From Tannerella sp. (GTDB lineage Bacteria; Bacteroidota; Bacteroidia; Bacteroidales; Tannerellaceae): 10,565 bases of DNA. The notes beneath the pieces were generated by a model, which was given only the letters and a program-made list of their open reading frames with translations, made no database searches and was not told the DNA's origin. Every line of letters starts with the position of its first letter. Position 1 is the first letter of the stretch. The stretch spans positions 1 to 10,565 of the forward strand of contig JAITHS010000048.1 of NCBI GenBank assembly GCA_031279875.1. The letters run 5' to 3'. Below, piece by piece: positions 1-6,311 of the stretch. Position numbers and translations under genes: made by a program.

Positions 1-135
1 GATGCTCTCAAACAGATTGAAACAAAAGATTACGCCGGAAAATATCAACTTTCGGGCAAAGAAATCATCAAAGTCGGCGCAGTGTTCGACAACGAAAAAC
101 GAAATATCAAAGAGTGGAAACCAGTAATTAATTAA
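1..135 (+). CDS. C-terminal fragment of a probable AAA-ATPase-like / PD-(D/E)XK nuclease-family protein
   Basis: An open frame runs from the first base of the window to TAA at 133-135 and gives 44 residues beginning DALKQIETKDYAGKY. The gene starts outside the window. The pattern 'AL.QI..K.YA.KY', then a Gly-Lys step, then 'KVGAVFDNEKRNIKEW', resembles the C-terminal end of the large Bacteroidota family annotated as ATP-binding protein with a PD-(D/E)XK nuclease domain (DUF1703 type). In that family this segment is the last strand-helix of the nuclease-like domain. This is recognition from memory of the family, not an alignment. The function of these proteins is poorly defined; they are common, often multi-copy, and have no evident link to glycan uptake. 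The stop is followed almost at once by an A/T-rich tandem repeat, and I see no clear intrinsic terminator downstream. Confidence 0.6.
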   Translation, partial: DALKQIETKDYAGKYQLSGKEIIKVGAVFDNEKRNIKEWKPVIN

Positions 136-136
136 A

Positions 137-164
137 AATTAAAAATTAAGAATTAAAAATTAAG
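137..164. repeat. A/T-rich tandem repeat after the stop codon
   Basis: Two exact copies of the 14-mer AATTAAAAATTAAG lie back to back at 137-150 and 151-164. A degenerate A/T lead-in (TAATTAATT...) overlaps the end of the preceding gene. The repeat starts one base after the TAA at 133-135. It is followed by a G/A-rich stretch (166-196) with repeated GAGAGTT and the flanking heptamer GGACGAG at both ends (166-172 and 190-196), then a T7 run at 200-206. No stable GC stem precedes the T run, so I do not call it a terminator. Confidence 0.8.
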
Positions 165-278
165 GGGACGAGAGAGTTGAGAGTTGAGAGGACGAGGCGT
201 TTTTTTACTTAACTTCATCATTGATAGGGCATTAACGTACAGGGCATTCGCAGTCCCGCATGGACGACACTTTATTAA

Positions 279-298
279 CCGGTGACTTTAGTCTCCGG
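279..298. repeat. Hairpin of the left foldback arm
   Basis: CCGGTGAC TTTA GTCTCCGG folds into an 8-position stem with one T-T mismatch and a TTTA loop. It sits six bases after the first 22-mer. Its counterpart in the right arm has the same length and position but a different stem sequence. Confidence 0.7.
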
Positions 299-360
299 AG
301 AGAGTAGTCATCATATCAACAACAGTCCCGCATGGGACGACACTTGGTTTCGCCGCATAC

Positions 361-455
361 AAGGGTTGTTGCCGAAAACCGCTTGCAGGGTCTAAAACCA
401 CTGCAAGGGTTGTTGCCGAAAACCGCTTGCAGGGTTTAAAACCACTGCAAGGGTT
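361..455. repeat. 44-bp tandem repeat, two full copies plus a partial third
   Basis: Copies at 361-404 and 405-448 differ at one position (GGGTCTAAAA against GGGTTTAAAA); a third starts at 449 and stops after AAGGGTT. Each unit contains a potential stem, for example CTGCAAG at 401-407 pairing with CTTGCAG at 426-432, with GGTT/AACC (408-411 and 421-424) extending it inward. The period is not a multiple of three, so successive copies would fall in different reading frames. This argues against a protein-coding repeat. Confidence 0.85.
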
Positions 456-522
456 TGGGATTAGGTGGCGCAACCAAGTGTCGTCCCATGCGGGACTATG
501 CGGAGACGAGCATGTCTGCTAT

Positions 523-542
523 CCGTAGGCTGAAGCCTACGG
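523..542. repeat. Perfect hairpin of the right foldback arm
   Basis: CCGTAGGC TGAA GCCTACGG is a perfect 8-bp stem with a TGAA loop. Read on the minus strand it aligns position for position with the hairpin at 279-298 and lies the same six bases from the adjoining 22-mer. Confidence 0.85.
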
Positions 543-584
543 TTAATAAAGTGTCGTCCCATGCGGGACTGTGTAATTAGTGTC

Positions 585-673
585 CGTCTTTGGTAGGAAC
601 GAAGCAACCCAGCGTGCCTTTTCCTTCCGGATTACTTCCTGTATTCTGGATTGCTTCGTGCCTCGCAATGACG
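585..673. repeat. Foldback resembling the widespread GTCATTGCGAGG..GAAGCAATCC intergenic repeat
   Basis: The left arm at 585-610 (CGTCTTTGG...GAAGCAACCC) pairs with the right arm at 648-673 (GGATTGCTTCG...CAATGACG) at 21 of 26 positions, with 37 bases between. The right arm reads, on the minus strand, CGTCATTGCGAGG followed by CACGAAGCAATCC. This is close to an intergenic repeat I know from many unrelated bacterial genomes. It lies between the inner arms of the foldback element and its outermost 10-bp repeat, as though inserted there. Confidence 0.65.
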
Positions 674-730
674 AATGCCCTCGCCCCCTCATCCCCTTAA
701 CATCTCTTACGCTTTTTTATGTTAAAATAT

Positions 731-761
731 TTTGTATATGCAAAAATTGTCTTTACATTTG
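731..761 (+). promoter_or_regulatory. Predicted promoter of the susC operon (TTTG-N19-TACATTTG)
   Basis: TTTG at 731-734 and TACATTTG at 754-761 match the Bacteroidota housekeeping consensus (-33 TTTG, -7 TAnnTTTG) with a 19-bp spacer. Transcription would start near 766-770. If this is the only promoter, the susC mRNA carries a leader of about 320 nt holding the AG microsatellite and the 25-bp hairpin. Confidence 0.6.
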
Positions 762-880
762 CGGCGTCTTTTTAAGAAATAATAATAAAAATAATAAAAA
801 ATGAGAACTATATCAAGAACTGCAATATCATATTATTATCCTGAAAATCAATCGACCTCACACTTTGGCATGATTTTTGC

Positions 881-904
881 AGAGAGAGAGAGAGAGAGAG
901 AGAG
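881..904. repeat. (AG)12 dinucleotide microsatellite in the susC leader
   Basis: Twelve uninterrupted AG dinucleotides follow GATTTTTGC. The tract lies about 185 bp upstream of the susC start and downstream of the predicted promoter. Tracts of this purity and length are prone to slipped-strand length change. The sequence TGATTTTTG just before it is a poor -7 match (G in place of T) with no TTG at the usual distance upstream, so I do not call a second promoter. Confidence 0.9.
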
Positions 905-973
905 TAGGCATAAGAGAGTACGCAAAGAATATAAGAGTACTTCAAGTAATAAAACAGGGAAAGTTTGTATCCC

Positions 974-1029
974 AAAATATGCTTTCGCATGTACGGAAAA
1001 AATGTTCCGTACATGCGAAAGCATATTTT
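974..1029 (+). promoter_or_regulatory. 25-bp perfect inverted repeat in the susC leader
   Basis: Bases 974-998 (AAAATATGCTTTCGC...) and 1005-1029 (TTCCGTACATGCGAAAGC...) are perfect reverse complements around a 6-base loop, AAAATG. The stem ends 60 bp upstream of the susC start codon. A T6 run lies 17 bp past the stem (1047-1052), which is too far for a standard intrinsic terminator. It could be an mRNA leader hairpin (stability, attenuation, RNA-binding site) or a dyad DNA operator; the sequence does not decide between these. Confidence 0.75.
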
Positions 1030-1089
1030 ATAAATATACATAAAAGTTTTTTAATAACCAAATATTTTAATTAATTTAACAATTACAGA

Positions 1090-4000
1090 ATGAAAAAAGC
1101 AATCATGAAAAAGTCGCATTCAATTAAGCGACAAGCCATTTGGCTACTATGTTTGTTGTGCTGCTCGGTATCGCTGTATGCTCAAAACAGCGTAACGCTC
1201 AAGGGCAAGATTATCGAAGCGGCTACCGGCGAACCTCTACCGGGGGCGCTGGTTCAGGTAGTCGGCAGTACGAAAGGCGCCGCCGCTGATGAAAACGGTA
1301 ACTTCGAGTTGCCCAACATCACGGCAGGAACAAAGTTGTTGATCTCGTTTCTCGGTATGAAAGACCTCGCGATTACTTGGGACGGCAAAAACAACATCAC
1401 ATTAGAGATGGAAGAGAACACCGCGCAGTTGGAAGAAGTAACGGTCGTGGCGTTCGGTCAGCAGAAGCGGCAAAGCGTCGTATCGTCGATATCGACGGTC
1501 AAAGCGTCCGACCTGCGCGTACCGGCGTCGAACCTTACCTCCGCCATGGCAGGTCGTATTTCGGGTATCATCTCGTATCAAACGACAGGTGAGCCGGGCG
1601 CCGACAATGCACAATTCTTTGTGCGCGGCGTAGGTACGTTCGGTTACAAAGCATCGCCGCTTATCCTTATCGACGGTTTCGAATCGACATCCGACGACCT
1701 TGCGCGGCTTCATCCCGACGACATTGAGAGTTTTTCAGTGATGAAAGACGCGGCAGCAACCGTCATGTACGGCGCACGTGCCGCTAACGGTATCATTTCG
1801 GTCGTTACAAAAGCAGGTACCGAAGGAACGGTCAAATTGAGCATTCGTGTTGATGCCAACATGGCCACCCCGACACGAAGGATTGATTTCCTCGACGGCG
1901 TTGACTACATGCGCCTCTACAACGAAGCACAAATAACCCGCGACCCGCTGCTCGGCAATTACTACGACGAACAGAAGATACAATCAACAATTCGCGGCGA
2001 CAACCCCATGATTTATCCTAACGTGGACTGGTACGGAGCGCTGTTTAACAAAAGCACATGGAACGAAAAAGCTAATCTCAACGTTTCGGGAGGCGGCAAA
2101 GTCGCTACCTATTATATTGCAGGAGCGTTTGAACATGAAACAGGTTTGCTCAAAGTCGATAAACGCAACAATTTCAACAACAACATCGACATCAAACGTA
2201 CCCAGATGAGAAGTAATGTAGTATTCAAACTGACAAACTCGACAACGCTTGACACCCGCCTGCAAGGTCGTTTCGAGCGTTATACCGGTCCTGCTACCAA
2301 CACTTCCGCATTATTTTATATGATAATGATGTCAAATCCGGTTGACTTCCCGTTCACTTACGAACCCGATGCCGAGCGTCAGTATGCCGAGCATGTACTG
2401 TTCGGAAGCACACTCTTCGGAAGCGCGACCAAAGTTAATCCTTACGCCGAGATGGTCAGCGGTTATGAAGACCGTAACGAAACACGTCTTAACGTACAGG
2501 TTACTCTTAAACAAGACCTTGATTTCATTCTCAAAAACCTGAAACTGAATTTAAAGATAGCAGCCGACAGTTACAGCAAATACACTTCCACACGTCGCTA
2601 CATACCGTATTATTACGCGCTTGAAAGTTATAATCAGATAACGAACGAATTTACTCTCTTCCCGTTAAATCCCACGTCCGGTCAACCGTATCTCGGAGAT
2701 GTTATTCCGGGGCGCGACGCCGAAGGCAAATACTATTACGAAGGCATTCTGGGATGGAACGATAAGTTTAACGACATCCATAACGTCGGCATTTCGCTCG
2801 TAGGACTTGCGCAGGAAAACCTGCTTACGGGAGGTAATTCCGTCAGTATCTATGAAACATTGCCGGAAAAGAACCTCGGACTTGCAGGACGTTTGACTTA
2901 CGACTATGACAGCCGTTACTTCATCGATTTCTCATGGGGTTACAACGGTTCGGAAAAGTTCTCCGGCACTAAACAGTACGGTTTCTTCCCCGCTATTGCC
3001 GGTGCATGGCTCATCTCTAACGAGAAATTCTTTACCGACGACTTGAAAACCAAAATCTCAATGCTCAAACTCAAAGCAAGTTACGGTACAGGCGGTAACG
3101 ACGCTATTTCAGGCCGTACGGGACGTTTCTTCTTCCTGTCGGATGTAAGGCTCGGCGTTCCGAACCCCATGTCCAATTATGCTTATCGCTGGGGTGAAAC
3201 GTTTATGAATTATTACCCCGGATATACGGTATCGCGTTATGCCAATCCCAATATCACATGGGAAACTTCTTCGCAGACAAACCTCGGTCTCGAATTGAGC
3301 CTTTTGAAAAACGAAGCTATCAAATTCCAGATTGACTGGTTCACAAAGCAGACACGCAATATCTACATGGTACGCCAAAACTTCCCGTCTTCGGCCGGAT
3401 TGGAGGCTGCTATCAGCGGTAATGTCGGCAAAATGGATGCGCACGGACTTGACGCTTCATTAGACGTGCAGTACAGTTTCAACGCCGACACATGGATACA
3501 GTGGCGCTCCAACTTCACGTATTCGACTAACGCTCTGGTAGAACTTGACGAAAAAAACTATCCCGACGAGTATCTGAAACGTAAAGGACACAATACCAAT
3601 CAACAATGGGGTCTCATAGCCGAACGTCTTTTTGTTGACGAAGCCGAAATCGCCAATTCTCCTCATCAGGACTTCGGCGAATATAAAGCCGGCGACATCA
3701 AGTATAAAGATGTAAACGGCGACGGCGTTGTTAACGACAACGACCGCGTAGCAATGGGCTATCCCACCGTGCCGGAAATACAGTACGGTTTCGGACCGTC
3801 GATAGGATGGAAAAACTGGGACATCAACATGTTTTTTCAGGGTAATGCCCGCGTATCGATGTTTCTCAATGCCGGCGTCACTGACGGCGACGGCAATCCT
3901 ACCGGTATAGCGCCGTTTGTGTCTTATCGTAACGCTCTGCCGATTATCGCCGATAACCATTGGAGCGAAACAAACCCCAATCCGCACGCATTCTGGCCGC

Positions 4001-4272
4001 GCCTCTCTACAACTCTTGTTTCCAATAACACCAGGATGTCGTCATGGTGGCTGCGCGACGCTTCATTCGTGCGTCTCAAAACAATTGAGCTGGGATATAA
4101 CATACAAAGTCTTGCAAAGTTCAGCATACGAAATGTAAGAATATATGCAACTGCCGAAAACCCGTTCGTTTTCAGCAGTTTCAAACTCTGGGACCCGGAA
4201 ATGGGCGCTAACGGCATGAAATATCCGCCTAACAAACGTTTCGCTTTCGGTATCAAATTTGATTTTAACTAA
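1090..4272 (+). CDS. SusC/RagA-family TonB-linked outer-membrane transporter
   Basis: A 1060-residue protein of normal length for SusC. It imports oligosaccharides or other nutrients through the outer membrane, powered by TonB-ExbBD, with SusD as lid. Residues 1-31 form a signal peptide (basic start, hydrophobic WLLCLLCCSVSLYA, probable cleavage before Gln32). A carboxypeptidase-D regulatory-like domain covers about 35-110 (TGEPLPGALVQVVGS). The TonB-box-like LEEVTVVAFG is at 114-123. The plug, about 125-243, carries the family signature PLILIDGFES, then MKDAAATVMYGARAANGI. The rest is the 22-strand barrel, with a Ca-binding-like DVNGDGVVNDND loop at about 874-885 and the end FGIKFDFN. No STN domain is present. 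Met6 (position 1105) is an alternative start; 1090 is kept because the upstream A/T-rich stretch suits it. First gene of the operon; it stops 19 bp before susD. The substrate is unknown. Confidence 0.96.
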   Translation: MKKAIMKKSHSIKRQAIWLLCLLCCSVSLYAQNSVTLKGKIIEAATGEPLPGALVQVVGSTKGAAADENGNFELPNITAGTKLLISFLGMKDLAITWDGKNNITLEMEENTAQLEEVTVVAFGQQKRQSVVSSISTVKASDLRVPASNLTSAMAGRISGIISYQTTGEPGADNAQFFVRGVGTFGYKASPLILIDGFESTSDDLARLHPDDIESFSVMKDAAATVMYGARAANGIISVVTKAGTEGTVKLSIRVDANMATPTRRIDFLDGVDYMRLYNEAQITRDPLLGNYYDEQKIQSTIRGDNPMIYPNVDWYGALFNKSTWNEKANLNVSGGGKVATYYIAGAFEHETGLLKVDKRNNFNNNIDIKRTQMRSNVVFKLTNSTTLDTRLQGRFERYTGPATNTSALFYMIMMSNPVDFPFTYEPDAERQYAEHVLFGSTLFGSATKVNPYAEMVSGYEDRNETRLNVQVTLKQDLDFILKNLKLNLKIAADSYSKYTSTRRYIPYYYALESYNQITNEFTLFPLNPTSGQPYLGDVIPGRDAEGKYYYEGILGWNDKFNDIHNVGISLVGLAQENLLTGGNSVSIYETLPEKNLGLAGRLTYDYDSRYFIDFSWGYNGSEKFSGTKQYGFFPAIAGAWLISNEKFFTDDLKTKISMLKLKASYGTGGNDAISGRTGRFFFLSDVRLGVPNPMSNYAYRWGETFMNYYPGYTVSRYANPNITWETSSQTNLGLELSLLKNEAIKFQIDWFTKQTRNIYMVRQNFPSSAGLEAAISGNVGKMDAHGLDASLDVQYSFNADTWIQWRSNFTYSTNALVELDEKNYPDEYLKRKGHNTNQQWGLIAERLFVDEAEIANSPHQDFGEYKAGDIKYKDVNGDGVVNDNDRVAMGYPTVPEIQYGFGPSIGWKNWDINMFFQGNARVSMFLNAGVTDGDGNPTGIAPFVSYRNALPIIADNHWSETNPNPHAFWPRLSTTLVSNNTRMSSWWLRDASFVRLKTIELGYNIQSLAKFSIRNVRIYATAENPFVFSSFKLWDPEMGANGMKYPPNKRFAFGIKFDFN

Positions 4273-4291
4273 CCCTTTAAATCACATAAAA

Positions 4292-6280
4292 ATGAAACAA
4301 ATAAAATATTTATTATTTATTGTAACAGCCCTCGCGTTCGGCGGATGCTCGGAATATCTTGAAGTCGTTCCTGACAATACAATGAAACTCGAAAACGTGT
4401 TCGCTACAAAAGACGACGCTTGGAACGGGCTGGCTAAAATCTATTATTATCTCCCTAACGACCACATGACGCACGAAACAATGTGGTCTTTGGGCGACGA
4501 ATTTATAGGACGTATCGACCCGTCGGTACAGGGCGGTGCAGGCAATCTGCGCGCCGAACGTATCATGCGCGGATTACAAACTACCGGCGACCCGTTGCTG
4601 GGAAGCTGGTCAGGCACTAACGGAGGACACAAATATTACGAGGCTATCCGTACATGCAACATCTTCTTGCAGTACATTCCCAATACCCGTAACATGACCG
4701 ACGTTGAAAGAGCCGACTGGACGGCACAGGCTAAATTTTTTAAAGCATATTATCATTTCCTGCTGCTCCAAAAATACGGGCCTATTATCATTTCCGAAAC
4801 CGTTACAGCGCCCGACGCAGTAGCAAATTCTCTCTATCTTTACAGAGCAAAAATCGATGACGTGTTTGATTACATCATCAAACTTATGGATGAAGCAATT
4901 CCCGATCTGAAAGAAATTTCCGGCACTCAGGAACTCGGTATGATTGACCGAGTGGGGGCTTCGGCTATCAAAGCCCGCGTGTTGCTGTTTCGCGCAAGCC
5001 CGTTTTACAGCGGCAACAAGCAGTTCTATGACGATTTCCGCGACCCAACCGACAACAAACCGTTCTTTCCTGTTGACGATGACGAGGCTCGCTCAAAAGA
5101 AAAATGGCAGGAAGCATTAACAGCTGTTAATGAGGCTATTGCAATATGCGAGGCAAACGGTAAAGGGCTTTATCGCTATCCCAAACCTACCGTTTATCTT
5201 AAAGACTTACCGTATTACCAACTCAATCCGACGAAGTTGAAAACTTATTACGACCTGCGAATGGTAGTAGTTGATCCTTGGAACGACGAACTTGTTTGGG
5301 GTATTTCAAATGTCAACGTTTACAACGACGGCGAGTTGGCAAACTCTACCAATATCCGCCTGCCGGCCGACGTAGGTATTCAGGAAGGCGACTTCAACTC
5401 ATCAGGTTTCTCGTGGCAATGGATGGCTTCGACTTACCGCATGACGGAAAGATATTACACCGAAAACGGGTTGCCGATAGATCAGGATAACTCGTTCAAC
5501 TACAACTCGCGGCACGATGTAATAACAACTCCGGGCGCTGAAGACCCCGATTATCCGAGCATAGCAGGTATTTTGCAGCCTAACGTTACAACGATCAATC
5601 TCTACACAAACCGCGAACTGCGTTTTTATGCCAATCTCGGTATCACCGGCGGTTATTTCCGCTCGCATTTTGAGATTATCCCGACCTACATGATGCAAGG
5701 CACCAGCGGCGGATACAATCCGAGCGTTAACTCTACCGACTTTTTCTGTACCGGCGTAGGCATCCAGAAATTAGTGCATCCCGAATCAAGGTCATCGTAC
5801 TGGCAGCGCGTAGTACGCTATCCCTATCCTATCGTCCGTATGGCTGACCTCTATCTGATGAAAGCCGAAATACTTAACGAAATTAAGGCTGCTCCCGACA
5901 AAGAAGTATTCGACGAAATCAACAAAATACGTCGCCGCGCTGGTATTCCGGACGTCGAAATAGCATGGTCGTCGGATTACTGCAAAACAAAAAACTACCA
6001 TACTACCAAAGCCGGAATGCGGGACATCATTCTTCGCGAACGCTCTATCGAACTTGCTTTCGAGGGCAGCCACTTCTGGGATATGGTACGCCACCGCAGA
6101 GCTCATACCGAGTTTTCTACCCCAATACAAGGATGGAACTACAAAGGTTCAAGCGCAGCAACGTTCTTCGTACTCGGAGTAGTGCAGAGCCGTCGTTTCA
6201 CTACGCGAGACTATCTCTGGCCACTCGATCTTAACGAGTTGAATACTAACGGTAATATCCGGCAAAATCCGGGATGGTAA
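4292..6280 (+). CDS. SusD/RagB-family surface nutrient-binding lipoprotein
   Basis: A 662-residue lipoprotein that caps the SusC barrel and helps bind the substrate at the cell surface. I start it at 4292 (MKQIKYLLFIVTALAFGGC) because that gives a compact lipoprotein signal with Cys19. An in-frame ATG at 4259 would overlap the susC stop and add an unhelpful 11-residue extension. After Cys19 comes SEYLEVVPDN, typical of SusD N-termini. TPR-like helices appear at about 142-168 (QAKFFKAYYHFLLLQKYGP) and 225-240. The C-terminal RagB/SusD portion has PYPIVRMADLYLMKAE at about 510-530, a KIRRRAGIPD turn, and RERSIELAFEGSHFWDMVR at about 582-600, a family hallmark. At 662 residues it is somewhat longer than many SusD proteins. 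It is followed after 31 bp by the next lipoprotein gene. Confidence 0.95.
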   Translation: MKQIKYLLFIVTALAFGGCSEYLEVVPDNTMKLENVFATKDDAWNGLAKIYYYLPNDHMTHETMWSLGDEFIGRIDPSVQGGAGNLRAERIMRGLQTTGDPLLGSWSGTNGGHKYYEAIRTCNIFLQYIPNTRNMTDVERADWTAQAKFFKAYYHFLLLQKYGPIIISETVTAPDAVANSLYLYRAKIDDVFDYIIKLMDEAIPDLKEISGTQELGMIDRVGASAIKARVLLFRASPFYSGNKQFYDDFRDPTDNKPFFPVDDDEARSKEKWQEALTAVNEAIAICEANGKGLYRYPKPTVYLKDLPYYQLNPTKLKTYYDLRMVVVDPWNDELVWGISNVNVYNDGELANSTNIRLPADVGIQEGDFNSSGFSWQWMASTYRMTERYYTENGLPIDQDNSFNYNSRHDVITTPGAEDPDYPSIAGILQPNVTTINLYTNRELRFYANLGITGGYFRSHFEIIPTYMMQGTSGGYNPSVNSTDFFCTGVGIQKLVHPESRSSYWQRVVRYPYPIVRMADLYLMKAEILNEIKAAPDKEVFDEINKIRRRAGIPDVEIAWSSDYCKTKNYHTTKAGMRDIILRERSIELAFEGSHFWDMVRHRRAHTEFSTPIQGWNYKGSSAATFFVLGVVQSRRFTTRDYLWPLDLNELNTNGNIRQNPGW

Positions 6281-6311
6281 TATGTTAAAAACATTTAAAA
6301 TAGTATAACAA

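Larger units (their letters stand above)
241..681. repeat. Compound foldback (nested inverted-repeat) element
   Basis: The core is a pair of inverted arms of about 104 bp, 251-354 and 467-571. Each arm carries two copies of a 22-bp unit that begins AGTCCCGCATGGGACG and ends ACACTT. Left-arm copies are at 252-272 (one G deleted) and 324-345; right-arm copies, inverted, are at 476-497 and 549-570. Within each arm the parts keep the same order and spacing: 22-mer, TATTAA, a 20-nt hairpin, 25 nt of unrelated sequence, 22-mer, then GGTT[T/G]CGCC. The centre (355-466) holds a 44-bp tandem repeat. A further 10-bp pair, AGGGCATTCG at 241-250 and its complement at 672-681, encloses the core plus a separate hairpin at 585-673. 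No convincing open frame exists inside. The layout resembles REPIN-type or miniature foldback elements, but I recognise no named family and see no target-site duplication. Confidence 0.75.

Noticed and set aside
288..473. Minus-strand open frame of 61 codons across the foldback core
   Set aside because: It runs through the 44-bp tandem repeat, whose period is not a multiple of three, and through the inverted 22-mers. Its peptide reflects repeat DNA, with no ribosome-binding context and no recognisable domain.
252..570. CRISPR array made of the 22-bp repeats
   Set aside because: Copies occur in both orientations, spacings are unequal (51, 130 and 51 bp between copies), there are only four, and no cas gene is in view.
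580..804. Plus-strand open frame of 74 codons
   Set aside because: It spans the GCAATGACG-type hairpin and the predicted promoter and ends in A/T-rich leader DNA; repeat and regulatory sequence explain it better.
872..879. Possible second -7 box (GATTTTTG) just before the AG tract
   Set aside because: The first base departs from TAnnTTTG and there is no TTG at 17-23 bp upstream.
974..1029. Intrinsic terminator
   Set aside because: The T run is 17 bp beyond the stem and the stem lies inside the leader of the operon, so standard termination is unlikely, although attenuation cannot be excluded.
974..1029. Invertible promoter flanked by inverted repeats
   Set aside because: Only 6 bp separate the arms, too short to hold a promoter or a functional invertible segment; the wider inverted arms at 251-571 hold no promoter match that I could find.
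801..1043. Plus-strand open frame of 80 codons in the susC leader, considered as a leader peptide
   Set aside because: Its middle is the AG microsatellite read as Arg-Glu repeats and its end is the 25-bp hairpin. An overlapping frame on the opposite strand is equally open. An A-rich stretch precedes its ATG, so translation is not excluded, but nothing else supports it.
4259..4291. Upstream start for the SusD-like protein, overlapping the susC stop
   Set aside because: The extra residues MILTNPLNHIK would precede a complete lipoprotein signal peptide beginning at 4292; the downstream start gives the expected Cys19 arrangement.
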